64,000 nt of DNA from Volvariella volvacea V23 (GCA_000349905.1 KB722749.1:301612-365611); one strand, 5' to 3'; shown: positions 1 to 12,096, counted from the first letter of the stretch. Notes: generated by a model not told the origin, from the sequence alone. Made by a program: numbers and translations.

Positions 1-332
1 TTGAAGGAGTCGGTTGGAAACCTTGAAGCCTGTAGGCAACCATTAATTCTATTCGTGGAGCGCGCCAACTTGCACACTCGAAATAACCAACTCACCAAGT
101 TGAAGGCATCAGTCCCAAACAGCCTGTCGCCTCTCTTCCACCCAACTGAAGCCTGGATCTTCCTTTTCGAGTCCTTGTTCAACAGTACGTCGAACGGCAC
201 TCCGGGACTCATGACGGACGCTTTGATCCATTCTGCGCCATAGTCGATGGCCAGCACAGCAGCTGACGTTGGCTGTGGGACGAGCGCCAACAACGACAAC
301 GATATCAAGTTGTATACCGTCAGCAACCGCAT
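1..332 (-). CDS. LHS1: ER lumenal Hsp70-family chaperone, LHS1/HYOU1 type (5' part, truncated by window start)
   Basis: Two exons are visible: 332-96 (79 codons) and 29-1, separated by a 66-nt GT-AG intron. Translation starts with a hydrophobic signal peptide (MRLLTVYNLISLSLLALV, ending near SAA). It continues directly into AIDYGAEWIKASVMSPGVP, then LLNKDSKRKIQASVGW, FGTDAFNL and, across the intron, ASRFPTDSF. In ordinary Hsp70/BiP the phosphate-1 loop reads GIDLGTT; the DYGxEWIKA version followed by LNKDSKRK is diagnostic of the Grp170/LHS1 branch. That branch acts in the ER lumen as nucleotide exchange factor and holdase partner of BiP/Kar2 (family knowledge). Only about the first 88 residues are inside the window; the rest of the ATPase domain and the C-terminal region lie to the left. 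The start is the only ATG giving a signal peptide. An ERSE/UPRE-like element lies 235-265 nt upstream. Confidence 0.9.
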   Translation of the reverse strand, partial: MRLLTVYNLISLSLLALVPQPTSAAVLAIDYGAEWIKASVMSPGVPFDVLLNKDSKRKIQASVGWKRGDRLFGTDAFNLVSWLFRVCKLARSTNRINGCLQASRFPTDSF

Positions 333-1306
333 CGTTGGTGCGTGTGATTTGCCGAATTAGACTTGCGTAAACGAGAACCTGAGCAACAAACAAGAGGAAA
401 ATGAAGAGGGATGGGTCCTAAGAGTCTTGAGTGTTGGTATAAGAATCAGAACGGCATCTAAGGTGGAGGGAGGATTTGAGGGGATGGGTTGAAGAGGACA
501 ACTCTGAAATATTTTGAGGCTTTTTTTGGAACTTTAACGAGTTCGGTGTCGTGGCACGCCAAGACGACACGTCGATCCCCACAAGCACGTGACCCAATAT
601 TGCTGCTCGGCTCTCACAACGACCGCACACCCATCGTCCAAGAGCTGCACTGAACATGATTTCAGTATCGCTAGTTGTCGATTGGAACTATAAAGACGCA
701 TTGAACACCAGAAACTGAACATGTGCGAACAAGTAAGAGTGAGAGGAAAGCTCAGCATCAACCCCAGGTCCATCCTGGTCGAATCGGCTAGTGCCACGGC
801 ATCATTCTGCTCAGACCACACGAGATCGGACGAATGTTGAGCGGTGTGCAAATGTCCAAGTGGTTATTGCATGGCTAATCCGCGGAACGCATCAGCTGAC
901 CCAACCAATAAATCCTTAACAATCTCTGCAGAGGAACTCGACCCTTTACCAGAGCGAGAGGTTCCGTGTCCGAGTCTCTTGCATGATACTCACAGGGTCA
1001 GTATCCAGTGAGCACATAAACGCGTGCATAGGTGCAATTTCGTCCCTCTTTAGTTCCCCTCGACGGAGATTAATCCATGAGCCTGCGCGTAATCTGCGAG
1101 TCACAGGTTTCCTACAATTTTTGAAGGTGGCCAAAAGAGTTGGGCACAGAGACACTTCTGGTAGATCTGGTCTATTCATAACGGACAGGGAATCTAACCT
1201 TCGTTGATGGGAAGAGATCCAAACTAGGACACCAGTCGCCCAACACAGTAGAGCAAATATTCTATTCCTTGGGTAGAGCAGGTCTAAGGTATCGTGCGGT
1301 GCGCGC
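333..1306. other. Intergenic: LHS1 promoter and NDUFA6 3' flank
   Basis: About 970 nt. Apart from the ERSE-like cluster near 567-598 I see no supported gene. Short frames at 418-657, 534-851 and 946-1207 show no family resemblance and no coherent splicing. Confidence 0.5.
567..598 (-). promoter_or_regulatory. Putative ER-stress element cluster upstream of LHS1
   Basis: Read toward LHS1 (minus strand), 598-586 is ATTGGGTCACGTG. This is one mismatch from the ERSE-II consensus ATTGGNCCACG and contains a CACGTG E-box. Position 572-567 reads ACGTGT, the core bound by Hac1-type bZIP factors. LHS1/HYOU1 genes are UPR targets in yeast and animals. Function here is inferred from sequence only. Confidence 0.4.
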
Positions 1307-1963
1307 TTATACCACGCCAGTGGCAGCGGGAAGAACTGCGTCCTCGTCTCGCCCTAGAATAAACAAAAAAGAATGAGTCGGATCCCGAAGATACAATATG
1401 AAAGTTAGCAGGTCCCGGCGATGTATGGTTGACAACAGCACAACATCCGACCGGCCAGCCTCACTTCAACCCAAAAACAGGAATCCATTCTCCACTCACC
1501 CTCATAAAACTTCTCTAAAAATGACTTCTGCGGTCTCTCCTTTGACTCCAACAGAATACCCATGATATGATCGTTCTGCTTCCAACAATTCATTGTTTCT
1601 TGATACTCTTGTCTCCCTTTCAACAGTAGCACATCAATGACCTTCGGATCGGTCACGTATCTGTTTTTCTCGAATTTCTGTCTAATTGAGTGGCGGACGA
1701 ATGCCGGGGAAACGTTGAGGGCGTAGAGAGAGACAATTTCAGGTGCCTATCATGGTTCGTGTTTACGTTTATTCAGGCGTCGACAAAGGAGGTTGCAGGA
1801 ATGTGGCAGACGGACTAATTAGGGAAATAAAGGATAAACAAGCAGAGCAGATACGCACAGAGCGATACCAATCCCGATAGAGTTGAACAACTCTTTTGCG
1901 AGCCTCCGTAGAACTAACAGACGCCCTTGTGGCTTGGGCCAGCCGACTTGGAATAGTTGTCAT
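1307..1963 (-). CDS. NDUFA6: NADH:ubiquinone oxidoreductase LYR-motif subunit (NDUFA6/B14)
   Basis: Three exons: 1963-1859, 1746-1500 and 1353-1307. They join in phase to a 132-aa protein, the usual size for NDUFA6. The LYR tripeptide signature appears as QLYRDWYRS near residues 27-35 at the end of exon 1. Exon 2 continues APEIVSLYALNV, then DPKVIDVLLLKGRQEYQE, with a short basic C-terminus ending DEDAVLPAATGVV. NDUFA6 is an accessory subunit on the matrix arm of respiratory complex I. The LYR motif binds the mitochondrial acyl carrier protein (family knowledge). Introns are 112 and 146 nt. The gene is divergent from PDAP1 across a 309-nt shared promoter. Confidence 0.93.
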
Positions 1964-2272
1964 GTTGTTCTACAGTACCACCTCTGAGTTTCCAAAGCGC
2001 AAGAAACTGAAAAGCACTCACATCTTATAAGTTATAGCAAACGAGTTCTTGTTCTCCGGAAATATACGCACAACGTTCCCTCACAGACCGTGGAAACATC
2101 TCACCATAACAAGAAATTACTCGATTTGGCATTTGGCGCAGCCCTGAGCTACGTTTCTGAGCCCAATAAATCGCCGCTATCTTATCCAGCCCTCTGCGCC
2201 AACTAGGCTTAACCACACCCAAATCACCCAGCTTTCTCATAGAACTTCCCAAGTAGAACGCACAAAGACACT
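1964..2272. other. Divergent promoter NDUFA6 / PDAP1
   Basis: 309 nt between the two start codons. No clear TATA box. A minus-strand frame at 2025-2252 fills most of it but resembles nothing and lacks a coherent gene model. Confidence 0.5.
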
Positions 2273-3359
2273 ATGGTTCGCGGAACAGGTGAGCCCACCT
2301 CCTAGATTCCCCAGTGGCGCATTACTCAGTATGAGAGATAGGCAAATTCAAGCAGAAGCGAGGTGGAGGTCGTTCATTTAGGTGAGATCTTCGGAACCAT
2401 TATTCGGGTAGCGCCACACGCCATAAACCTGCGCGCAAAAGAAATGCCAATACTCCAATGTGCTGGACTGTCGGGACAGCCTCACTGCATGTTTCTCTCG
2501 AAAACATGCATCGATGGGCGCCGCTACGACCTCGAATTCCTCTCCAGGACGATGAGATGCTGACATCATTCGCATTTTTATCACAATCAGCCGAGCGATG
2601 GATTCTGATCGTCCAAACCCCCTATCGTACGTCCAATACTCCTACTCTCCCTCAGTAATACTAACTCGCCATACACTCTTCCAACTCTACCATTGAACCT
2701 GCGCAGTTACCGTGGAAATAACGAGGAACTCTCTGAAGAAGACGAAGACGAGTCCGGGTCAGGTTCAGAAGCCGAATCCGATGACGAACAAGCCGGACAA
2801 TCCTCACTGCAAGGCTCATCCTCTGCGCAGCCAGAGCTAAGCCGTACAGAGCGTAAAGCTCTCAAGAAGAAGCAAGGTGATGAGAAAGCCAAGCGTGCCC
2901 GTGGTGCTGGCGATGACCAAGACGAGGAGGACGAAGCGGAAGATCCAATGCTGGTTAACCCGAACCACGTCCAGAAGAAGTTGAATATATCCGACTTGAA
3001 TGCCCCTAGGGAGTTGTCTAGGAGGGAGAGAGAGGAGAAAGAGAAGAAAGAGGCTAAAGAGCGGTATTGGAAGGTACTAATCCCTCCGTCCTCGTCGTAC
3101 TGCTGGCGTGCTGACACGGATTTCCCTGCAGCTGCATGAACAAGGCAAGACAGAACAAGCGAAATCGGATCTCGCGCGTTTGGCTAAAATCCGTGCCGAA
3201 CGTGAAGCTGCTCAAGCCAAGCGTCAAGCAGAAGCAGAAGGTACGTGTCATGTCTTGGAATGCAGACATTGTCCTAATGAACCTAATGAATCTGCAGCCA
3301 AGAAAGCTGAAGTCGACGCAAAGAGAAAGGCGCAACTTAGCAGAACTGGTAAAGCTTAG
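2273..3359 (+). CDS. PDAP1: PDAP1 / PP28-domain phosphoprotein (casein kinase substrate family)
   Basis: Five exons (2273-2288, 2342-2381, 2707-3073, 3132-3240, 3298-3359) join in phase to 197 aa. The N-terminus is MVRGTGKFKQKRGGGRSF, the Gly/Lys/Arg-rich start of the family. A long acidic and Ser-rich stretch follows (SEEDEDESGSGSEAESDDE). The conserved C-terminal block is LNISDLNAPRELSRREREE, then YWKLHEQGKTEQAKSDLARL, ending KAQLSRTGKA. PDAP1 (28-kDa heat- and acid-stable phosphoprotein) is a small, highly charged, CK2-phosphorylated protein. Its molecular role is poorly defined and RNA binding has been reported. The first exon is only 16 nt and intron 2 is unusually long (325 nt), so the residue joined at that intron (Ser) is the least certain point. 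The acidic stretch supplies likely CK2 sites. Confidence 0.88.
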
Positions 3360-3871
3360 CTATCCTTGCAACTCATTGCTACCAGCTCCCTACTTGGTCG
3401 TATTGGAACTCGTGGTATATTGTGCCTGGGTCATGATTATACTGAGCTCATGATGTACAGTTACTTATTCTAGTGTATACCAATGTATTTGGTATTTCCC
3501 AAACCTGAGTTCCTTGCATTTTATTCCCTGAGTGATCAGCTGAAGTGGCTTGAAAGAAGGCAAACCTGATATTCCAACACCACTCAGAGGTATTCGATCA
3601 ACCTCTTTGCTGCCTCTCGACCAGGCTGAGATGTCCACTGAGCATCATTTGTGGGAGTAGCCTAGCAGCAACGAATGTATGCGTCCCCATGGTCAGGTGA
3701 GGGCTCGCAACAAAGGAGCGAGGGACAAGGCAAGCTGTTCCGCAATCTATCCTATAACTGTATCTCAAATTTAGAAACAGCCGCTGGTAATACAAATCTA
3801 CAGAATCTGCCTTCATGTTCAGCTTTTTGCCTTTTCCACACAGACGCCGGAAATGAGAAGTGACCACCAGC
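3360..3871. other. Convergent intergenic region PDAP1 / UBP6
   Basis: 512 nt between two stop codons. No gene, repeat or RNA recognised; presumably the two 3'UTRs and terminators. Confidence 0.6.
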
Positions 3872-6362
3872 TTATGCTAATGGTTTACTCTTGTAAATCA
3901 ACACATAAGCTGAAGAATCCTCTCCTCCTCCATCGAGCGTGGCAAGTTTTTCCTTCGGAAAAATTGACACTTTCTCGTCGTCAAATTTATACCAATCGTC
4001 GTCATCTTCATCTATTTCCATCTTGGGGATATCGGTCGTTGAGTGAACGGTTCCTCCGGGCACTGCAGTTACCGTCGGTGAGGTAGGGGGTGCATTCGAA
4101 GGGGTAGCGGAGGAACTAGAGCTAGATCCAGGCCCCGAGCCAGTGATGTATGTCGAAATACTCGAACTACCGAATGAGGTTACGGGTAGAGCGCCTTTTT
4201 TCGGATGGAAAGCGCTCTTCTTCACGAAGGCAATGTAATGACCTGCGTCTGCTGCTGCTCCTTTATGTGTGATAATCGCTAGAGAAGGGAGTAAAGGAAG
4301 GAAACGATTGAGTATGCGTTCATGCATTGCGGATAGCGAGTCGCATATCAACCACTTACCAACTAGTTCGTATAATCCCGTGACGCTGCACCCTATATCT
4401 TTTCTTAGATCCTCATTTACCAAGCCCTCCAGCTCGGCCAGCTCTTTCTGGCGATAGACAAGCTCGTCTTCGAGCTCCCCTCCTTGGTCAGCGGCAGGGG
4501 CAGAAGCATTTGTCTCCGTTGCGTCCTGCATGTCCACATCACCTGATGTCGCCGAACCGGAAGGTGCTAGCGCTTCAGAAGCTGCTACAGGCGCAGGGGC
4601 AGAAGAGCCAGCAGTAGGTGCCTTAGTCCGTTTTCTAATCTTCCTTCTTTCCGCTCGTTCTTTCTCGATTTCTTTAAGTCGCCTGCTTACGGGTAACATC
4701 TTTTCTTTCAATCCATCTGTTACGATGTCCAACGCATCAAATTCAAGTGGGAATTTAACTTTGCGCTATAGCACAAATAATTATGAATCTCTGTTTAAAC
4801 CGCACGACGGACCGTACACGCACCATGATTTTGGCCTTCTTCTGTATATCTTGTCTCCACGCAAATCGAACCATGTGGATAGTTAGATAACCGGGTAGAC
4901 GAGTCAAACGCGAGGTTTGCGAGTAAAGTGACTGACGCCCCAGAGTCGGTGAAACCTTTTCAACCTTCGTGTCAAGGGCCTACAGTACATTTGATGAGCA
5001 CTTGTCATCCGTCGTGTAATATCTTTCCTTACATTCTGAAGGCCAGTAGCCATATAATTAGTCGTGATAGTGATATTGCTCTCCAACTTGAGAATGTGCT
5101 CGATTTGTACGCTAGGTGGTTCCTCTGGAGCCTCGTCGCAGGTTAACCTAGATCGCGACATTACCAATTCACAGCACTCTGATCATAGGATGACAACGTA
5201 CGTTCTCTGGACCTCGCCCATAAGATATTGATCAACAAACTTTTTGCCCTCGGTGTTCCCCGCACCATTGGGTCCAATCCCTGGTACGTTGCGGAGGGTA
5301 TTGATAACTTGGGTGTAGCACTCTTCTGCATCTACGCAGACTGTTAGTATCAACTCCCAAGCAATAGCGGAGCATCTGAACCTTGTTGAGCATATCCACC
5401 CAAGCCAGGAAGACCAGCACTCCCCTTTCCGCTTCTGTCGCGTTCTGCAAATTGGGGATTGACCTGGAAGAGGTATTAAGATGTGCCAAAGTACAAGTCA
5501 GAATATTCTTTACCTGTCTAAGCGTTTGCAAGAATTGATGGGGTGTGATACTATCAGTTGTGCGGGACATATTCTGGTACAAGTCCCGAAGGGCAGCGGG
5601 AAGAGGTGTGGCGGATTGTAGTGCTTGCCTGGAACGGGTGATCAGGTGTGTGAAGTTATGAGATAAAGCACACGACGCTTACACGGTAAGAGCTACCTGC
5701 AGCTCAGGGATTGCACGTAATGCTTGAATGGTGGAGTTCACGTAGCAAGTATTACCAAGGCTAAAGCATACATCTCTAAGTAGTGCACTTGGAAGTATAA
5801 TGTCAATCGACACTCACTTTCGAAGGCCGACAGGCTTGGCAAGCTGATACAGACGTGAACAATCGACATGAAGACTCGCTCGCTATTCAGGGAAATGACG
5901 TACTGCTTCAGCTAACTCCGCATCGTCCATGTCTGCGCAATGGTGAGCGAGCACAACGCAACGTGCGGCAGGATACGCACCTTCAAGGAAGATGACGGGT
6001 TTAGGAGGCGGCTTGGGTAGTTCACCAGCAGCACCGATCACCATAAAGGTTTGGCCCTTGAGTCCAAGGTTAGGGCACATACTCCAAGTGTGCAGCGACA
6101 CACGTACAGCTTTAGGACCAATCTTCTTCCATGCTGCATCATCCTAGTGTACGATAACTTTGAGCCTCAATGTTTCGACAGAATGCCTGGCATCCGAGCT
6201 GACCTTCAATACGCCACCCTTAACCATGACCTTCATTCGATCAAGAGGTACGCCAGTGACCTGATAGATGGCTTCCTTGAAAACTGTTGGTGGCTGATCG
6301 GGATCCAGGTCGACATCATAAATCTTTCCAGAGTGTTTTATGTGAACTCGAAGGGGAGCCAT
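3872..6362 (-). CDS. UBP6: Proteasome-associated ubiquitin carboxyl-terminal hydrolase UBP6/USP14
   Basis: Thirteen exons rebuilt: 6362-6204, 6143-6108, 6056-5981, 5932-5904, 5843-5818, 5760-5683, 5628-5514, 5463-5382, 5331-5202, 5147-5033, 4979-4824, 4765-4360, 4278-3872. All junctions are in phase and give 604 aa. The N-terminal ubiquitin-like domain (residues 1-~75, MAPLRVHIKHSGKIYDVDL) docks on proteasome subunit Rpn1 in the family. The USP Cys box is PVGLRNLGNTCYVNSTIQAL, catalytic Cys about 114. The His box is GAAADAGHYIAFVKK, His about 483, followed by WYKFDDEKVSIF and ending YKSKPLA. A Ser/Pro/Ala-rich insert between the two boxes and an acidic DEDDDDW segment look disordered. Role: trims ubiquitin chains at the 19S particle and recycles ubiquitin. 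Divergent from the BAP31-like gene over about 213 nt. Confidence 0.95.
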
Positions 6363-6575
6363 TGGGCGTTGATTGCAGGCAGAGGATAAGAAAGTGCTTT
6401 GCAATTTACGATGAGCCTGACGCGTACCCCACCGTGACTGATCTATTTGGTCGTGTTTGGTGTGACGTCAGCTCACAGGCGTGTCAGTCGTCGTGTCGGC
6501 CTGTGGCTGTGGCCAGTCCTTTCGAGATTTAAGCGCAGACACTGCGGTCCTGAATAAAGTCAAGCACCTACCACC

Positions 6576-7498
6576 ATGACGGTTTAGTGAGTCCCGCTCG
6601 TTCCATGCACCGCGCCTGCAAATGACCTTGCATGTCCAGCTATCACCTCACTTTCCTTCTCCTGGCCTCCGAGGTATGTAAAACGCCCTGCACAGGTGCT
6701 CAGAGCCTAATCCTATTGTAGATGGTCACTTTCTGCCTTCTCGTGGCCCCTCTCCCTTCGTCATTCAGGAAGACCATCTTTGGATTCCTTAGAGCAAGCC
6801 CCATCGTTGCCAAAATCGTCTACGTCCTCAAGATCTCATTCATGTCAGTGCCCGCTCACAATCCCCCTCTCGAATACCTACTCACCTCCCACTAGTTTCG
6901 TGGCCATATTATTCATTGATGCGTTACAACGCATGTTCAAGATCACCGCCGAACTCCAACAGGCAAAATCCGCTCACCAGGCACCCGATGCAAGAGTCGA
7001 GGCCAATATCGCCGCTCGGAAATTCTAGTGAGTTCTTTCCCGGTCACCGGTCCTTCTCGCAGAGCTGTGTGCTGACGTGTCCGGGGCGATTTAGCGCTCA
7101 GAGAAATGTCTATCTAACTGGCTTCTGTCTATTCCTCTCACTTGTCCTTGCTCGAACCTTCGCTATCATGATTGACCTGGTGGAGACCAAGGAAAAGTAC
7201 AAGAAGCTCGAGAAGCAGGTGTGTAGCTATACAAACTGCGAGTAATCGCACGGCCTAATGCAGTACATGTCAGACATCAACAAACGAGGAGGTAAAAACT
7301 CTCAAGGAGCAGCTCGCTGCCAAGGACCGCGACTTGGGTGCGTTTCACTTTTTTTGCTCAGCTGCCTGTCCTCATTCCTATCTTGGATATACAGAAACAC
7401 TCAAGAAGCAAGCAAAGCAACTTGGAGATGAATATAACCGACTCGGTGACAAATACAACAAAGCAACAGGCAGCGTGTCCGATAAACGTAAGGATTGA
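6576..7498 (+). CDS. BAP31/Yet-family ER membrane protein
   Basis: Seven exons (6576-6586, 6640-6673, 6722-6843, 6896-7027, 7095-7218, 7274-7337, 7395-7498) join to 196 aa. The start MTVYYHLTFLLLASEMVTF gives TM1 at about residues 5-23. FIFVAILFIDALQRMFK gives TM2, and YLTGFCLFLSLVLARTFAIM gives TM3. The C-terminal cytosolic tail is a coiled coil (TKEKYKKLEKQ, then EVKTLKEQLAAKDRDLETLK). This three-TM plus coiled-coil plan and about 200 residues match Bap31/Yet3. The protein ends DKRKD, with basic residues at -4, -3 and -2, resembling a KKXX-type ER retrieval signal. The family handles ER quality control and export of membrane proteins. For exon 6 the second AG (after CATGTC) was chosen because only that keeps the heptads in frame. 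Confidence 0.9.
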
Positions 7499-7728
7499 TT
7501 GGTTGTCATGAGGTTTTACACAATGGGTTTTCGGCCCTTGTGTTCGTGGACTATCCTTCATCAGTTAATTGCGCTTTCTTAAATTTGGTACTAAGTGTTC
7601 ATCAATATCACCGTCTTTCGTGAAATACAACATGTTAAGCCTATTCAGGATATCAAAACTTCATCGGTACAGTACTATGTGATACAACTCAGTGACAAGA
7701 ATGCAAATTCCAGTTCGAAACAACCATC

Positions 7729-9619
7729 CTACATCTCCCTCCTGCTCCCGAATTCGACTCCTCTCACTTCTTTCCACTCCTCTCTAGTCTTTTTCTCCCT
7801 TTCTAAACCAGCCTCGAAGAGCTGCCGTGCCCTCTCCCATTCCGACCACGGTTCATCTCCTGGTACAATTCGAGCTCTAGCCAGCTGAAATACCCATCTC
7901 TCCAACTTTGCCAGAAACAATAGCACATATAACACCAAGTAAGAGGTAACGGAAACTAATATGCTTGTGTGATCGTCAAGAGGATGACTCGAAGGCACAG
8001 GTATAGGCAATGAAGTCGGAATAGCAGAGACACGTAGTCGTTGACATCCTGAGAACCGCTGGACACAATTGTTAATGCCGATTAGGGGATTGCCAGACTT
8101 TGTGTCCTCTATCGAATCCGACGAAAAAATGCGCAAGAACAGCTCCTCTGATGATACTTGACAAAGTTTCGTTGTATGGTGCCCAAGCAAAAGCATGTGA
8201 GTGGCAGAAGGACAAAGAAACAGCATCGCAAAGAACCCCTGAGAGAGATAAGAAATTTTCAGTGGTGTTCCGATATTCGCAGATACTGGTGGCGAAGTTA
8301 TTGGGAACATCATCATGGGTGCGCTAGGGTCTGGAGAAATTAGGTTTACAGGTACCCCAATTTCCTGAACCCGACGCCGCAGGAAAGCCTCTACCCTCCC
8401 TCTTGCGTATCGTTCAAGTATACCAGCTGGAAGCCACTTGACAGCACCACTAGAACTCCTGCGTTGGCCATCTTCGGGGGAGGGGCGATATACCGGTTTT
8501 AGCTCAGGGCGAATAAAGACGTCCATTCTCTTGATGTAATGTAGTATCCAGGCCTGATACAGAATCCTGACCATTGAAAGCAGAAGTACAAAGGGTGTTC
8601 TGACCAGCGCAAGCAGTAGTGATGACGTAGTAAATGACATCGAAGACACACCACGTAGCAGTGCTATCAGTTTGAGATGTCCAATTTGAGGGCTTGGTGT
8701 CTCATCAGAATCCTCGTCCGCCTCTGTGTGTAAATGGACTCGTATAGAGGGTTTGGGTGGAGAGATCACTGGAGAACGTCGTTGGTTCTCAGAGTAGCTG
8801 GGCGGGTGTGTTGGTGCTCTGATAGAGACCCTGTAAAACCCCGTACGATCGTTGAATGGCGAGACATGGAAATCCCGAGGAAAAGTCCATTGGTGATCAT
8901 AGCTGCTGCAGAGTATATGGGAGATCAGGAGGTGCTAATAACGACGCAGAAGAAAAGTCACCCCATAGATGGCCTATAATCTTCGTCGATGCCTGTCTGC
9001 AGGACATGAACATGAATTTCCCCAAACGTGTTGTGTATCTATGGCAAAAAGTAAGCCTTGCACTTGGCCCAGAGAAATGGGACCTACGCACCTCAAGAAC
9101 AACCAACCACAACTTCTCGTCCCCATACCGATAGACGAAGTATACGGTCAAGGGGTTGATTCCCTCAAACCCCAGAAAACTGGGCATGGTCATAATCCAG
9201 GCGTCCAACAGCCTGGTTCCGTCGCTCAAGTAGCCTCGTTCCTCCAACAGGTCCTCCAATTTACTTGCTATAGTCGGCTGCTTTGCCTTGCCCATGGATC
9301 GAGGGAAAAGATACGGATTCGGTCGTAGACCAGTGATACTCGACCAAAGCCGGTTATAACCAAAGACAAAGCCATGCCCAAGGTCCAATTCGTGGTTTTC
9401 CAATGCTCTCAGGGGTAAGAGCAACGCCAATGTGGGGTATGTAAAGGAGTGCGAAGCTGCAGTTGGCAATAATCGTGTATGTGTGACCTGGTTGAGGAGC
9501 ACATATCCATGTGGTTGGGCGTGAGCCTCCTTCGCGTGCCGTCTGGCTTTCGTTCTGTACAAAAACAAGGAAGCGGCAAGGCAAATGAGAGAAACAGCCA
9601 AGTCCAGAGCGCCAAGCAT
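7729..9619 (-). CDS. DUF1365 family protein
   Basis: Three exons (9619-9092, 9038-8962, 8905-7729) join to 593 aa. The N-terminus MLGALDLAVSLICLAASLF is a membrane anchor or signal. DUF1365 blocks follow: TMPSFLGFEGINPLTVYFVY, then across intron 1 VVLEIHNTFGEIHVHVLQ, then WTFPRDFHVSPFNDRTGFYR, and the C-terminal block CPSATHMLLLGHHTTKL. Another hydrophobic stretch (SILVSVTSYLVLYVLLFL) lies near the C-terminus. In bacteria DUF1365 genes often sit beside cyclopropane-fatty-acid synthase and FAD-oxidoreductase genes, which suggests a lipid link, but the biochemical activity is unknown. I see no such partner here. The segment 8360-8250 could hide a small intron; reading straight through also keeps the frame. 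Confidence 0.85.
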
Positions 9620-9798
9620 ATGATATGGGTCTATGTTGGTGCCAAAAAGGGCAATCTAACGCCCTTGATCAATATGTGCAAATAACACGTCCAAGTCATG
9701 CACTCCGCCCAAAAACGGCAATTTCACCAACCCGACAGAGTCTACACTTACTTCCGCGTCGTTCATCGCACCGGCCTCAAGCCACTCCGCGCTCTGCG

Positions 9799-12096
9799 AT
9801 GGAAAACGTACCGCCTGTGCCAGAAGAAAGCGTGAACGTACCCGAAGCGAACAATATGAGGAGGAGTGTGGCACCACCGACACCGGGACAGCCTCAAACG
9901 ACAGAGGAAATCAGGGCGCAGAGGATGCAGCGTCAGCAGGCGCGTTACAGAGATCGTGGCGGGTAAGTGACTTAATGTATTTTACCTTGATACCTTCAAT
10001 CGAGCGGTAGCTTATCTTAAAGGCTTGTGTTCTTTCCTCTCCTGCGTCCATTACCATGACATGGTTCCGCTGGACATACAGAATATTTATACCAACCATG
10101 CGAAATACTCTGGGGGATATCTTACTAGGAAAGACCAAGCCACTCTCACCAGTCAAATGGATTAACTCTCCTCGGAGAGGAGGCGACGATGCCTTACCAG
10201 AATACCCAAGTACGGGAGCGAAGACCCGAAGGAGAAGTTCAACTCGCAAGAGTACTGGCGCGGCGCCTGCAGAGTCTGCTTCATCTAATCATGCTCAGGC
10301 GCTGACGCCGAGTCCAAAGAAGAATGCGGCACGTGCCAGGGGCGGGAGGAAGAGTGGAGGTGTGTGGACCTGATTGCATCCTTGCACGCAATGGTCTCAT
10401 CGCCGCTCGTAGCAGCTACGAAAGGTCGTAAGTCTAAGGGTAATGTTCAGCCCCCCGACGGTAGGTCCCTCTGTATTACCACAGATAAAATGATGGACAG
10501 TCCGTTTAGAACCTTCAGTTGACCCATCGGTGGAACTACCTGAGATAACTGAAATTACGTCCGCCCCAGATTCTGTTGAAGTTGAACCTTCAGCGTCCAA
10601 AAGTCAGTTGCTGACCTCAGTATACCCTTTGCTTTATAAACTAAATAGGCATCGCAGTGAAGAGCGTTGCAAAGAAAGCCGCCTCAGTAACGCAAACGAA
10701 GAAGTCAACTAAGACTCAGTCTTCAAAGAAGACACCCAAAACTAAATTGCTCATTACTCCTGCCCCCGCCCCTCCGACGGCACTTAATGATGACGACATT
10801 CCTTTTGCTCGGAAATCCGTGTCGGGAGCGAACAATGTCGCCGACTTGGAAGACGAAATTGTTGATGGCCTGACCGAACCAAAGGAAAGGAAAGTGATAG
10901 CTGAAATTGAACAGGAACCTTCCGATGACGAAATTCCCGCCCCCATGATGTCAAGCAAAGCCAAGGGAAAACAAAGGGCCGTGTCAACTCCCCAAAGGAA
11001 GACTCAAGGAACGGGAAGAGGGAAGAAGGGTAAAGGACCAACAAAGAACCAACCTGTAGAGGCCGATCCCGCATCGGAACCCGAACTAGAAGCCAAACGT
11101 AAACCAGCTGCTGCGACGCGACTATCCACGATCCCGGAGAGCGACTCGGAGAACGTTATATCGTCGCCCGTCAGGTCTCCGTCTCCAGCATTGGCCCCAT
11201 TGGCCCCATCCTCACCACTTCCCCCACCTTCGATACTTAGCAGTGTGAAGAAGCGCAAAGCTGATTTTGATCACGAAGCTAGTTCAAAGCGAACAAAACT
11301 CGATACTAAAGAAGACACAAGATCTGCACAAGATGTACCACCGAAGCTACCATCTAAGCGATCCAAAGTATCCCAACCTATTTCAACAATCCCTAACCAC
11401 GCCGAGCTCGACGATATGTCCACCCCCGACGAGGATGTTGCTCCAGAGGATCACGAGTCCCCGGCTAAAGTAAAGAGTTCGAGTGAGAGAAAATCAAAGC
11501 TCAAGAGGACGCGGGAGGAGGACCGAATAGATGAAGAGGGAGAAGAGCCAATCACACGGGGAAAGGCAGCACGTGGTTCCAATAAACGAGCTAAATTGAC
11601 CCAAGAGATATCGGTAGAGAATGAGGACTTGCCTAAAGGCAGGTCCAAGGGCAAAGGTGCCAAAACGGCTGCCATTAAGAAATCCGGAAAGAAGGGCACC
11701 CCAAAGAATAAAGACGTCGAGCAGTGAGTTAAAGTTGCTATTGGTGCTGTGTGGATGTAGAGGTTAACCTACTCACGATATAGTCTTACTACAAAATCTA
11801 GAGGCCTCAAAGAGAATAGCAGTACGAGTAGAACGAAATCTAAATCAGTCTCATCCAAGGTACCTACCACCAAGAAGGTTCGTAACCCTGCTTCACCCTT
11901 TATATGCTGATCTGACTTGGTCTCAAAGCAAAAACCCTCTGCGCAACCGCCACCTACCAAGAAACTTACTAAATCTCGAGCATTCAGACCACCACCACGC
12001 AAGCCTCGAAAGAGCATATTAGAAAGGATTCGATTGCACTACCATAACGTGGACGAAGACGAAAATGAACCAGATCCTCTCGACTGTTTATCATAA
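9799..12096 (+). CDS. Basic, low-complexity, probably nuclear protein of unknown function
   Basis: Seven exons fit in phase: 9799-9962, 10082-10359, 10413-10460, 10501-10602, 10649-11723, 11784-11877, 11929-12096. Product 642 aa. I do not recognise the family. Visible: an N-terminal Arg/Gln helix (EEIRAQRMQRQQARYRDRGG) running across intron 1 into IFIPTMRNTLGDILLGK; a long Lys/Ser/Pro-rich disordered middle with several KKAAK, KTPKTK and KKRK-type nuclear signals and many SP/TP sites; and a conserved-looking C-terminus (RAFRPPPRKPRKSILERIRL, then acidic DEDENEPDPLDCLS). The composition suggests a chromatin or kinetochore-type scaffold; that is inference from composition only. It shares a 179-nt promoter with the DUF1365 gene. 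Confidence 0.7.
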
